DNA from: Hirsutella rhossiliensis
Lineage: Eukaryota > Ascomycota > Sordariomycetes > Hypocreales > Ophiocordycipitaceae
Assembly: GCF_020360975.1 (NCBI RefSeq)
Contig: NW_025408680.1
Location: forward strand, 1,860,001 to 1,924,000
Reading direction: 5' to 3'
Length of the DNA stretch: 64,000 nt
The notes beneath the pieces were generated by a model. It was not told where the DNA came from. It did not search any database and saw only the letters and a list, made by a program, of their open reading frames with translations. Each line of letters begins with the position of its first letter. Within the stretch, counting starts at the first letter, position 1. Positions 25,230 to 36,150 of the stretch are shown here, one piece after another. The translations under genes and the position numbers were made by a program.

Positions 25230-28200
25230 TCCATGACGAGACATCCCCGCGTGAACCAAAGCGACAAGAAGACCCTGCGAGTCTTCCAAGCTAACGTAGG
25301 CAAGATCTCGCCAGCACATGACTGCGCCCTTGCCCTCGCCGACTCTGAACGATACGACATAGTGCTCCTCCAGGAGCCGTGGACGGAAGCCAAGGACGGC
25401 CGATGTCTTACCAAACCCACCCAGCCTACGATACCTTCTCCCAGTCGACAGCTGGGACGACAACAGCACCCGACCTCGAGTAATGACCTATGTCCGGCGG
25501 AGTCCCTGCCTGATGACAGATCAGAGGAGGCCTGTGGCGACCCGCGACATTCTCTGGCTCACCATCAACAACATAACAGTAGTAAACTTCTATCGACAAC
25601 CGCACTACGATGAAGCACTGGAGATGCTCCTCCAGTGGACCACACCAGGAAGGTGCCTAGTAGCAGGCGACTTCAACGCCAAACACAGTAGCTGGCAAAC
25701 CGGCCGGCTCGATGGCCGAGGTGACGACATCGCCTTTGGGCCTCTGAGAACGGCCTTAGCTTGCTCAACCCTGCCGATGTGCCAACGAACCCACATGGCA
25801 ACACAATAGACCTCGCCTTCTCCAACATACCACTATCCGAAGCTGTCGTGGAGGAACACCTGGCCACCAGCTCTGACCACTTCACGCTCAGCGTGACACT
25901 CGCTGACCTGGCTCCGGCCTCGGTGCCGCTAGGAAAGGTCCGCCTCACCTCTGACGACGAGCTCGCTCGTTTCGCCGAAATGGTCGATTCCGGAGCAACA
26001 GCTATCCCGGCCGCGGCCTCGTCTCCCAAGAGCTTGATTCCTGGCGTTGGCGCTCGTGGAACTTCTCCAACTGGCAGCCAAGGCCGCCGGTCGCCCTGTC
26101 CGCAAAGGGCACGCAGCGCGCCCTGGTGGACAGAAGAATGCGCCCTCGCCGCGGCGGAATACCGCGCGATTAGGAGAGTCTACCCTCTCGGCTTCAATCG
26201 GGAAGTCCAGCTTGCAAAGAGACTTCCAGAAAGTCGTGCGGCGAGCCAAAAGACATTACTGGCGCAATCTGATCGACAGCTTCACTGACAGCGCCTCCAT
26301 ATTCAAAGCGGTCCGATGGCTGAGATCACCGGGCGCTTTCCAGCCTCCGCCCCTACAAGTAGGCGATGTAGTTTACGAGACGCAGCTTGACAAAGCCAAT
26401 GCCCTACGGCGGGCGACGCTCGAGCGGCGCACGGCGGACGACGACATCCCAGATCCGTGGATCCCAGTCGACACAACGAAAACCGTTCCTTCACGCAACA
26501 GGCGTCACTTGAGGAAGTGCGCGACGCAACCCTACGGACAGGAAACACGTCTCCCGGCCCCGACAGCATCACGGTACAAATGCTCAAGGCGGTATGGCAT
26601 ATTATCGGAAGCCACGTCCAGCGGCTGTACGAAGGCTGCCTCACCATCGGCCATCACCCGAAGCCGTTCAGAGAGGCCGAAGTAGTCATGATAACAAAAC
26701 CAGGCCGAAGGAACCTCTCGACCCCTCGTGCCTGGCGACCCATCTCCCTACTGTCCTGCCTAGGCAAAGGTCTCGAGCGGCTCATCGCACGCCGCCTGGC
26801 ATGGGCCTCCGTCCACTACGGAGTCCTCCATTCACAACAAGCTGGCGCTCTCCCGAAGAGATCTGCCGTTGACCTTGTTGCCGCTCTGCTGCATGACATT
26901 GAAGAGGCGTTTGCCCGCGGACAAGTTGCCACGTTGGTGACTATGGACATCCAGGGAGCCTTCGACACTGTCCTCCGCAACAGGCTGATCCTTCGCCTCC
27001 GTGAGCAGGGGTGGCCAGAACATCTCGCTCGATGGGCTGGTTCTTTCATGCATGACCGCTCGGCGCGCGTCAGATACCAGGACACTACCACGCCCAGCTC
27101 GCCTCTCCAATGCGGCCTCCCCCAGGGATCACCAGTCTCGCCCATCCTTTTCTGTTGTACACGGAACCAATTTACCGCCTAGGGAAGCCGAAGGCGCTTC
27201 GGCTACGCAGACGACACGGGTATCCTATGCATAGGTAACTCCTGGAGAAGACAGCCGAGAGAGCGTCGCGCTATGTAAACGAACTTGTGGCCTGGGGCGC
27301 CGCCAACGGCATCGCCTTCGACCCGATGAAGACTGAGGTCATGCATTTCTGTCGAAGCAAACCTAAAGTTGCCCCGCCTATATTTCACGGCGACTCAGAG
27401 AAGCGCCCTGACCGAGCACTGCGATGGCTAGGCATCTGGCTCGACAGCACCCTGTCGTTCAAGACACACGTGGAAAAGTGGACAGCCAAGGCACAGGTCG
27501 TGGCCTATCACTTGAAAAGTCTGGCAAACACCAAACATGGTCCTCTTCCCGGTGCCGTTCGCAGAGCCGTAAGAGCATGTATCGAACCGGTGCTGCTCCA
27601 CGGCACCGAGGCATGGTACCCGGATTAACCAGCCCGCGATGGACCCAGCCAGCAAAAGAAGGACCATCCGGGATACAGCAACTCATCCGAAAGATGAACA
27701 AGTCGCTTCACACATCCATCCGAGCCATCCTGCCTGTTTGGAGGACGACGCCGATCAATGCCCTCCATCGAGAGAGCGGCATTCCACCGGTGATACAACT
27801 GCTCGAGGGGCGTCGCATGCGCTTCGCGGCCCGCCTCAAGTCTCTCGATGAAGCCCATCCGCTTGCGAAACGTACAGTCCGGCCCAAGCCCCCTGTCATC
27901 CACAGGTCGATCAAACTGAAGTACCAGGTGCCGCGAGAAGGCTTCCGGACCCGACTTCGACGCAGTGACCAGCTGCTGCCTTGCAGCAGGCGGCCAATTC
28001 TCCTCCTCGCCGCTTCGGCGACGATCAGGCGCTGCCTCTGCAAACCGCCCCGAAAGACCAGTCAGCAGCGGATTTCCGCATTTGGCTCCGGTCAGTGCCA
28101 CCACACACTCTGGTCGTCTACTCAGACGGATCGCTCTCCTCGGATGCAGCGGTCGGTTATGGCTATGCCATCCATCTGGATGGGCAAACCGTCCTAAGTG

Positions 28201-28830
28201 GCTGCGGCCGACTTGGGCCCGCTGAGGTTTTTGATGCGGAAGCGAAAGGCGCGCTCGAGGGCCTGCGCGCTGCCCTAAGCCTCCCACGATCGCAGAGGGT
28301 AGTCGTTTGTCTCGACAACATCGCGGCGGCAACATGCCTCAGAGGCATGCCGGCAGACTCCTCCCAGGATGTCTTCCTCGAGTTCCAGGCCCTGGCCACA
28401 GCACACGGTGCCACGGAGGTCCGCTGGATCCCCGGCCACACCAGCATCCCAGGCAACGAGCAGGCCGATGCCTTAGCGAAAGCAGGAACCTCTCAACCCG
28501 AGCCCGCAGGCGCTGTCCCGACACTGGCATATCTGCGCAGGGCTGCAGGCAGCAGCCTAAAGTGCATTTAAAGCCTGGTGGGAAGCCTCCGCACCCGAAC
28601 AGTACAAGCCACTGCACCTTGCCGACGACCGGCTGCCCCTGAGCTCAAACTCCCGACCGCTTCTCCACCACCTGCTTGCAGCCAGAACCCGTCACGGGGA
28701 CTTTGCCGACTACCACGAGAGGTTCAACCACGACGATGCGCGACTGACGTGCTCATGTGGCCGACGAAAAGAGCCAAACCATGTCTTTATTGCCGAAAGA
28801 TCGAGCCGCGGCATCGGATGAGGCTGACGC
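25230..28830 (+). pseudogene. LINE ORF2 (endonuclease, reverse transcriptase, RNase H), frameshifted
   Basis: Endonuclease pieces: LRVFQANVGKISPAHDC, IVLLQEPWTE, VAGDFNAKHSSWQ and SSDHFTLSVTL, spread over three frames. RT pieces: EAEVVMITKPGRRN, AWRPISLLSCLGKGLERLIA, TMDIQGAFDTVL, GLPQGSPVSPILF, then a frameshift before the catalytic FGYADDTGIL box near 27205. RNase H (27981-28571) is one intact frame with its acidic residues: YSDGS, FDAEAKGAL, CLDNIAAA, GNEQADALAKAG. The C-terminal CSCGRRKEPNH motif follows in another frame. At least seven frame changes; not functional as a whole. Confidence 0.85.
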
Positions 28831-29165
28831 CCTCACCTACTGCAGCAGTCAATCGCGCAATAGGCAGAGACTTCGACAGGTTCGTCAAGCTGGCGAAGGC
28901 GTCCTCCTTCTTGAATGGGCTTGCCCTCGCCACTAGGCGGCTGCATCACACCTTTCCTCACCTCTTTCCTTTGTTCAAATCCCCGGATTCGGCCAGGCAG
29001 AGGTGCTGCAACACCCTTTGCCCGGCCGGGCCAACTGAGGCTGCGCTCTGCAGTCTCCGACAACGGTCCCTTGAGACCAAAACTGAATGGCGATCTCACC
29101 GCCGCGCCTGCACGACCCGCTGACGGGCACCAGGTTCAACACGGAGCGCCTCAGAGCCGATGAAA

Positions 29166-29763
29166 TGCTGGATGGTGGTTGTTTACGTTTGCGAGAGGAG
29201 ACTGTAGACAGCCTACTAGCTCAGCACGTCCTGTGCCCCACCGGGACCTGAGCGGCCTCACGGCCGCTGGACGGAAAATACACATACATACATACATATG
29301 CGAGGCTCTCACGTTGCTGTTATCTTATCAGCTGCTGCGCCGAGGGCGGCCGCGGCGTGAACCTCGGCCCAGGTCCACGTTGCACATACGGTTGCATTCC
29401 AGCCCAGCCCTTTTTTTTCCCCTCGACGCACCTCATTTCACGCAACTGCCTTTGCTGTTCTTCTCGTCACACTGCCCAGCGCACCGCTTCATGATCCTCG
29501 GTAAACCCCCTCTTGCCGAGCCGGCTCGCGACTACAAGAAAGGGCGCGTGTCGAGCCGCTGCCGCAAAACCGACCACGGCCCGCCAGCGCATCTTCCGGA
29601 GAAGGACGATAGCGAGGGAGAAGAGGCGCGTCATGCCCCGTGTCCCGTCGCGACGAGGATAGAGACTTTGCAAGCCGGTCGGAAAAGGGCAGGACAAGAA
29701 AGAGCAGAGGGCGCGAGGACGGATATCGAAGAGAAGACAGAGAGACCACACAGGGCCGCCGTC
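29166..29763. other. Intergenic: PEX16 promoter and leader, with an ACAT microsatellite
   Basis: About 600 bp downstream of the LINE. Four to five ACAT units lie at 29280-29299; LINE 3' ends often carry simple repeats, so this could be the element's tail (inference). The frame upstream of the PEX16 ATG is open from about 29179 but is low-complexity and lacks family similarity. Confidence 0.5.
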
Positions 29764-31094
29764 ATGCCGCCGCAGCCGCAGCCGCAGCCGCAGGCAAAGC
29801 CCGTGCCGCCGCGCCGTGCGAACAACGCCGTCGCCCAGGTGCTTAGCCTGCCGCCGCGCTGGCTGGCGCTATACGACGACTTCATCTCCAAGAACGCGGG
29901 CCAGGTGTCGCAGATTGAGAGCGCCCTGCGCAGCCTGACGTACATCATTCCCGGTTCGTCCCTGACCTTTTCTTTTTTGCCTGTTCGCCTGAAGGGAGAG
30001 AAACACGTCAGATGTGACAGGATGGGGCGAGAAAGGGAAGAAAGAGAAAGAGGCTAACCTGGTAACTTGTCTGTGGCACAGGCCGATTCCGCGACGCCGA
30101 AATCGCCTCCGAGTCGATCCATTCAGGCGTCCAGCTCCTCTCGCTCTACCATGACAACCTCCTCACCCGCGCCTCCTCCACCTCGACGACCTCGGCAAGC
30201 CACCCCCCGCCGCCACCCGCCGCCGCCCGCTCCGCCCACGCCCGCTACACGCGCTTCTGGGCGCACCGCAGCCCGCTGTACCGCCGCGTCGCCCTCGCCC
30301 TGCAGATGCTCGTCTACACGCAGCTGCTGTGCGAAATGGCCGCCAAGCGCCGCGCCGGCAACGCCGCCCGCTGGCGCGTCGTCGTCGCCATCGAGGCGGC
30401 CAAGGCCCTGTGTCGTCTGCTGCTGCTGCGCGCCACCCGCGCCCGGCCCCTCCTCTCGCCCGCACTGCCAGAGCGCGAGGCCGTCTTGCCCGGCGAGGGG
30501 GACGGCGAGGGTGAAGACAATGGGGAGCATGACCGCGGCCAGCAAGGCAGCGTCGACGAGCCCATGTTCCTCGACGTCAACGGCGGCAAACACCCCCATG
30601 AGCGCGAGTGGGCCATGCCGCGGACCGGCATGAGCCTCCCCTCGCTGCCCGACCCGGCCGACATCAGCTCCTACCTGCTCGGCCGCGTGCTGACAGCCGA
30701 CGACGTCAAGCCCGCCTCCAAGCTACTTAACCGCCTGCAGGGCGCCGGTCACGCCGCCGAGGTGCTGCACATCCTCGCGCCCCTTGTCTACGCCGCCGCC
30801 CAGGCCCGCGGCCGCGGCGCAAAGTCGTGGACGCCTTGGCTCGTTGGCGTCGGCGTAGAGTACGCCGCCAGGCAGCTCCGCGACCGCAGCCTGCGCACCA
30901 CGGCGCTCGAGCGCGACGAGTGGAACAAGCGCGCGTGGGCCATGGCCTGGTGGGCGATGCGCGGCGCCTTCTACGACAATGTCACAAAGGGCGTCGTCGG
31001 AGGCCTCACGCGCAAAATGCCCGGCTTCGTCGCAGGCATCCTCGAGGACTACGAGTACCTGTGGGAAAACTACTACTTCAGCACCAGCGCATAA
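29764..31094 (+). CDS. PEX16: Peroxisomal membrane biogenesis protein Pex16
   Basis: Two exons, join(29764..29953,30082..31094), 400 aa. Intron donor GTTCGT, acceptor GGCACAG; the join restores YIIPGRFRDAEIASESIHSG, a diagnostic Pex16 segment. The N-terminus has a Pro/Gln run (MPPQPQPQPQ), then WLALYDDFISKNAGQVSQIE. Further family blocks: LYRRVALALQMLVYTQLLCE, WRVVVAIEAAKALCRLLLLR, LLGRVLTADDVKPASKLLNR and WAMRGAFYDNVTKGVVGGL. Two hydrophobic helices are compatible with an integral peroxisomal membrane protein. Family knowledge: Pex16 helps deliver membrane proteins to peroxisomes through the ER; in filamentous fungi this can also affect Woronin bodies. Start chosen at the ATG nearest the conserved block. 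Confidence 0.94.
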
Positions 31095-32074
31095 CCGCCG
31101 CCCATCCGTGTGTCACTGAGCGTCCACACGCGTCGTCTCGTGCCACCAAGGACTGGCCAACCGCAGCTCGAAAGATGGCCCCCTTTCGGACCTTGGGCCC
31201 TTTTCGTGCCCTTCCGTTTGTCCATTATTCATGCTTACCAACGAAAAGAGCAATTTTTGCACTGGTGAAACCGCCCATGTGCTTGCGCATGGCCCTCTAC
31301 CCCGTGCCCGGACACGGAGGTCCGGCTTGAGAGAACACATCCTCCTCAGACAGCCATGATGTCGAATATAAGCTGCCGGCCTCATCAGACGACACGTCGG
31401 AGGGCGTTTAATATCGTAATACGACAGGTCTCACGCCTGTTTGGGACCTGCTGGGAAAGCTGTAAAGGCAATCAGGGTCATCATCAGCGACGACCAGAGA
31501 GGGGCCAACAAAGCGGAGACGGCGTGCACGAGCCAAGGGAGGGTCTGATGGGGGCGAGGCATAGCCCTGATCGACGGCCATTTCCGGAAAGCTCGTCGCA
31601 AGCTACATGGCTTTTGCCTTTGAGCGGAGAGACGACTAGGCGTTTCATCTTTGTGCTGGCATCGCCCGGTGGGGCCCGCAAGCTGGGACGGAGAATAGGA
31701 GTTGACAGCCTGCACATGTATATATATAGCACAATCCTGCCTGCCTGCTCCTAGAGCACAGACCAAGGGCGAGTGTTTGAGGATATGCCAGGCAGTGCGT
31801 GCAGCACACGGGGACAGGAGGGCTAAAAACAGAACCGTGGCCCACGGCTGCTGCGGCGCGCAATTTCACGCCGTCGTGGATCCATAACGTGCTGAAAAAA
31901 AGAGGCGCCTCTCCCGGACAGAGGGAGCAGAGGGTCCAGAGACGTACGTGGCCCGACGATGCGGATATTTGAGAAAACCTTAACACATCCACTGCAAGTA
32001 CCGTAGCAGAGTGGAGGTGTCGGCATCCACCAGGCACGAACTCGTCAAGACGGGCGCGAAACCGTTTTGGCTCA

Positions 32075-32183
32075 GTCAGTGATTGCTGCCGGGGCTTACG
32101 ATGTCGATCAGTCGTCATTGCGGATCTTGTTTCCGGCCATGAGCCTGCGCAGAAGCCCGGAGATTGGGTGAGCAATCACTGAC
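32075..32183. repeat. Inverted repeat, 13-bp arms, 109 bp overall
   Basis: GTCAGTGATTGCT at 32075-32087 is the exact reverse complement of AGCAATCACTGAC at 32171-32183. The 83-bp middle has no coding signal. It could be a small MITE-like element or a hairpin; no flanking target duplication is visible. Confidence 0.5.
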
Positions 32184-33559
32184 GGTCCGCAGCGAGCACT
32201 CGACTCAGTCCTGCCGCAGGGCTCGTCGTCTTGCCTCGACGGGACCCGGCCCCGCCGCGCCTGCAGGCCCTGTCCCGCAAAGACTGATGGGGCGTGAGGG
32301 GAGCCATGTGGAAGCCATGGCCCGTGATGCAACCTCTTGACGGCGCTTTTATTCGTCGGTGCTCATTAATGCATTCGGGCTTTGCCGAGGCCTGCCAACA
32401 TTTCTTTCCTGTCCCCCGGTCCGGCTTCGTGGGGTCAGAAGAGTCACTAAAATTGCTGTAGACTGGGCAGCGTGCTCAGGCCGGCATGGCTCACCTCTAG
32501 GGCACGGTGCTATGTGACCACGCAACCAGGCGGGCATCCCGATGGCCGACGGGGACACCCATGGGACACGGCCTTTGTCCGACTACGGGCGTTGATTCGC
32601 AGACCACGGTAAGGCTGAGGGCAGAGCCACGTCAAAGGACTGAAATGATGGGGCGAGAAGCAGGCGGAAGATGCTTCACGGCCAATGAATGCACGGGGCA
32701 GCCAGCAATCAGAGCCCCAGGCTCAAGGTCCCTCCGGCTTGGCTGGGAGAGGGCGGCGGCCCTGACTCGCTAGCGGCGTAGTCCTTGGCAGAGGGTCAGC
32801 AGGAGAGCGACAGAAGTCTGGAGAGAGAGAGGCCTCTTGTAGATTGTCCGCAAGAGCCGAAAGCTGCTACCGGATCTCGTCACTTGGACTGTCGACCGGA
32901 ATAGGTAGCACATGTGTGGTTGGAGGTGAGCGTCGCTGGAAGACACCGACCGACGAGCAAAAAGACGGCATACTCTGGCGGCACGGGAAATATTGAGGCA
33001 GAGGACCGGGCGAGGGGCATGGGGAGAAATCAGCCCATTCTGGCCCTGTTTGCTGGGTCCAAGGGCCAGTTCAGGACCACAGTTGTCGTCAGATAGATTG
33101 AGGCTAAGGCTTGGACGTCTTGGGGGTGGCCTGGGGCAGGACGCAATTGGCTGCTTGAGTCTTCGGAGACAAAAGCGTCGGAGCGTTTCGAAACACCCGG
33201 CACCGCGTGGCTCGCAAGATGGGGGTACTCGTGGCGGGAAGCATGACGTTGGACACTGCCGGTGACGATGAGAAGGGAAGACGAGCGCCTTCTTGAGGCC
33301 TGCGTGACATCAAGAGTGCCCCCATCCCTTGGTCTCTTCGCGCCTGATGACGACGAGAAGTGAGCGACTTGTTTCAGGTGTCTGTGCGGATGAGGTTGAT
33401 TCCTTGATCAGGCAGAGGCACAACTTGGTACTGCCTGGCGTCAGGCTGGCGTTGTGCGGCGTCGTCGGTCGACGTGATACATGTGAGCAGAGCAGTCTCG
33501 TCGTTGGTGCTGAAGAGTGTTTTAACTTGGCGAGTTGGCAGATGGAGAGAAAGAAGGCG

Positions 33560-33593
33560 ACGACGAAGAAGAAGAAGAAGACGAAGAAGAAGC
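33560..33593 (+). repeat. GAA/GAC trinucleotide run
   Basis: About eleven consecutive GAM triplets (GAC GAC, then runs of GAA and one more GAC). Low-complexity microsatellite in non-coding DNA. Confidence 0.7.
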
Positions 33594-33838
33594 CATCACG
33601 AAGCGGCATGTTTTGGGGAGGCGCAGAAGCAAAGAGCACTTTTCGTTTGCCTCAGGTTGTCACCTGGGAAGGTATCTCGGACCCCGACGGCTACTTGGTT
33701 CAAGCCGGACAAGCCGCAGTGGATCTGGGTATCTCGCGACGGGAGAGATACCTGCTCAGGGCGGGCTTGCGAGGAGCTCTTGGAGTACCCCGTAGCCTAC
33801 TCGGCGGACCAATTAGGCAGGTGCTGGGTATCGGGTTA

Positions 33839-33882
33839 AGGGATTTCCCGGTGATCTGCCGGATCGGGCGATTCGCCGGATT
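33839..33882 (+). repeat. Left terminal inverted repeat of the pogo-like element
   Basis: Begins AGGGATTTCCCGGTGATCTG directly after the TA at 33837-33838. 43 of 44 positions match the reverse complement of 36105-36148; the mismatch is G here versus A in the right arm, within CGGGCGA/CGGACGA. Confidence 0.93.
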
Positions 33883-33929
33883 CACCGCCAGTTCACGTCT
33901 CCACTTCAATCCTGAATTTCTCCACCACC

Positions 33930-35892
33930 ATGGCCCCGATTGATGAAGCGCTTGAGTTTCTGAAGCTGTGTGACACTGTTAACTATGCCAAGACTGCGCG
34001 TCAGTTCAATTGCGACGAGACTACCCTGCGACGGCGACACCAAGGCAAACAGAGGTCAAGACGGGATGCCGACAGTTTGTATAAGTCACGTCTCTCAAAA
34101 CAGCAAGAAAGGGATCTTGTTGCGTATATTCGCAAGCTTTCATCACGTGGGATTCCGCCTACGCTGCCGATGATCAAAAGTTTTGCCCAGGATATCGCCA
34201 AAATTGAGGTCGGAAAGGACTGGCCGTATAGCTTCGTCCGACGTAACAGCGATGAGCTCGGTTGCACTTGGTTCGACGGTTTTGATATCGCAAGAAAGAG
34301 AGCAGACAATGCTTCTAGATACAGAGCCTACTATGAGCTTGTAAGTAGGTGCCCAAGTCCATCCCTTCATTGCTGATCGTACAAGATTGGCGAGAAAATC
34401 GAGAAATACGACATCCTGCCTTGCAACACGTATAATGTGGACGAAAAGGGCTTTCTCCTCGGCGTCATCAATCGTACCAAGAGAGTATTCTCTGTTCGTG
34501 CCAAGAAGCAAGGAAAATTGATCGGTGCTGCGCAGGATGGCAACAGATCATGGATCACGTTCCTGGCATGTGTCTGTCAAGACCTGACAGCGCTACCCCG
34601 TTTCTCATCTACCAAGGCAAGCCAGGCAAGTTCAGGACTCCTGGCTCACGGAGTTTGATCCGGAGCACCAAGCGGCGTTTTTCACAACCTCAGAAACGGG
34701 TTGGACGAACCATGAACTTGGAAAGGAATGGCTCATTGGTGTTTTCGACCGGTTCACGAAAGAAAAGGCGCGAAACGGCCGGGATTACCGCCTCCTGATT
34801 ACCGACGGACACTCTAGTCATGTCAATATGGACTTCCTGGAGTGGTGTGACCAGCATCGGATAATCGTTGCCGTGTTTCCGCCGCATTCCACGCACAGGC
34901 TGCAGCCCCTTGATGTGTCCCTTTTTGGCCCTCTTTCGACCGCATACACCAACCAGCTCATCCAGTGGACTGCAAAGACACAGGGACTCATCGGGCTATC
35001 GAAACGCGAGTTCTGGTCGTTATTTTGGAACGCATTCGGGTCATCTTTCTCGGCGGAGAACATCGCAAGTGGTTGGAAACGGACCGGACTCCTCCCATTT
35101 GACCCTGAAGTCGTTTTGTCGCAGATCGCGGAGAAAACAGAAGATGAGTCTGAGTCTGGCGACAGCTCCGTTGACTCGCTCGCCCTGCAGCAGCCCACTG
35201 CTCGGGATTTGCGCCGACTTGTCGACAAGGTAGTCGATGGATCCTCAAAAAACGCTAGCCGAGACAGTCGGAAGCTCAAAAGTACTCTCGAAAGTCTCCA
35301 ATCTCAGAACGAATTGCTTCGATATGAGAATCAGGGACTTCGGGAGACTATCTTTCACGAAAAGCAGCGCAGAATGCGCGGTAAAGCTCTGAAGGATTAC
35401 CTTTTCGATCGTGTAGATCCTAACTCGGCGCAGGTATTTAGCCCTGCAAAGTGGCCCAAGCGCGCTTGAAGAAAGCAGCCATGGAGACTCAGAAGCAAGA
35501 AGAGGCCTTGGAGAAAGAACGACAAAGGTTTGAGCGACAGCAAAGGCGGCAAACCTCAAAGTTCTCGCTCTGGAGAAGAGAAGGCAGCGGGAGGCAAAAC
35601 TGAGCAAAGACGTCAGGCAAAGGAAGCCAGACAACAAGAGCGGGAGAAAACAGGCAGATACGGAAAGAGCTCAAGCGAAAGAACCAGAAAAAATGTCGGA
35701 AATGGGATCCGGACCTCTGTTGCTCCACAGACTCGCGAGAAGAGTCCGGGCGTTCGAGACGAGATTGTCGTCGCCATTTCGGCTCCACCAGAACCGACGA
35801 CAGCTCCGGAACACTCAAAATCGCCAAACATTAAGTTGCGTAAAGATCCAAAGCCGGCATTGACCACTTCCTCACGTCCCAAAAGACATCAT
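33930..35892 (+). pseudogene. Pogo-family DDE transposase, frameshifted
   Basis: ATG 33930 starts MAPIDEALEFLKLCDTVN, a psq-type helix-turn-helix, followed by a Tc5/CENP-B-like HTH (LSKQQERDLVAYIRKLSSRG). A 45-nt intron (34341-34385, GTAAGT...TACAAG) joins to IGEKIEKYDILPCNTYNVDE, which holds the first catalytic Asp. Two frameshifts follow near 34597 and 34630; each fits loss of one C. The later frame carries LLITDGHSSHVN (second Asp), FPPHSTHRLQPLDVSLFGPL and WKRTGLLPFDPEVV, the usual end of the DDE_1 domain. A stop lies at 35467-35469, and related C-terminal sequence (LKKAAMETQKQEEALEKE and the segment near 35820-35890) continues in other frames. Non-functional as it stands. Confidence 0.85.
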
Positions 35893-36104
35893 TGGCTGTC
35901 GAGCGCGACCAGGAGATGGTAGTCGCAATGCGGGGACTTGCGCGATCGGGACGCCACAGGAAGCGGCCACGGTGGCTTGATGACTGCGAAGTAGATTGAA
36001 TGGAATTGCTAGGCATCTTTCTTGCTTCTGCTTTAATGTGAGATTGTTTCATATTATTTTCGTGGAGTTTCACTCAAATCTTCACCGGAATGCAAGGGAA
36101 CCAA

Positions 36105-36148
36105 AATCCGGCGAATCGTCCGATCCGGCAGATCACCGGGAAATCCCT
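36105..36148 (-). repeat. Right terminal inverted repeat of the pogo-like element
   Basis: Reverse complement of the left arm with one mismatch, ending ATCACCGGGAAATCCCT, followed by TA at 36149-36150. Confidence 0.93.
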
Positions 36149-36150
36149 TA

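Larger units (their letters stand above)
23553..29165 (+). mobile_element. Degenerate Tad-like non-LTR retrotransposon (LINE)
   Basis: Order of recognisable parts on the plus strand: gag-like ORF1 with CCHC zinc knuckles (to about 24970), endonuclease (about 25270-25900), reverse transcriptase (about 26500-27300), RNase H (about 27980-28500) and a C-terminal cysteine motif (CSCGRRKEPNH, near 28750). This order with an RNase H domain is that of fungal Tad1-clade LINEs. The frame changes about ten times and a few in-frame stops occur, so it is not autonomous. The DNA stays GC-rich, so decay looks driven by small indels rather than heavy C-to-T change. Ends are approximate: no poly-A tail or target duplication found. 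An (ACAT)n run at 29280-29299 lies just past it. Confidence 0.85.
31095..33836. other. Gene-empty stretch upstream of the pogo-like transposon
   Basis: 2.7 kb with no supported gene. It holds a 13-bp perfect inverted repeat at 32075/32183 and a GAA-rich trinucleotide run at 33560-33593 (listed separately). Frames are short and overlap. Confidence 0.55.
33839..36148 (+). mobile_element. Pogo/Fot1-like DNA transposon with terminal inverted repeats and TA duplication
   Basis: 2,310 bp bounded by 44-bp inverted repeats (33839-33882 and 36105-36148) that differ at one position. TA dinucleotides flank both ends (33837-33838 and 36149-36150), the target duplication expected of the Tc1/mariner-pogo superfamily. 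Inside is a transposase gene with an HTH/CENP-B-like DNA-binding part and a DDE domain. The ends are nearly perfect but the transposase has at least two single-base frameshifts plus a scrambled C-terminus. The element could therefore be moved only by a transposase supplied in trans. Confidence 0.92.

Noticed and set aside
23553..29165. RIP-mutated repeat
   Set aside because: Sequence remains GC-rich with few TA-dense tracts; breaks are mainly frameshifts. A numeric RIP index was not computed.
29179..29763. N-terminal extension of PEX16
   Set aside because: The frame is open but the sequence lacks any Pex16 similarity, and the ATG at 29764 already gives a full-length family protein.
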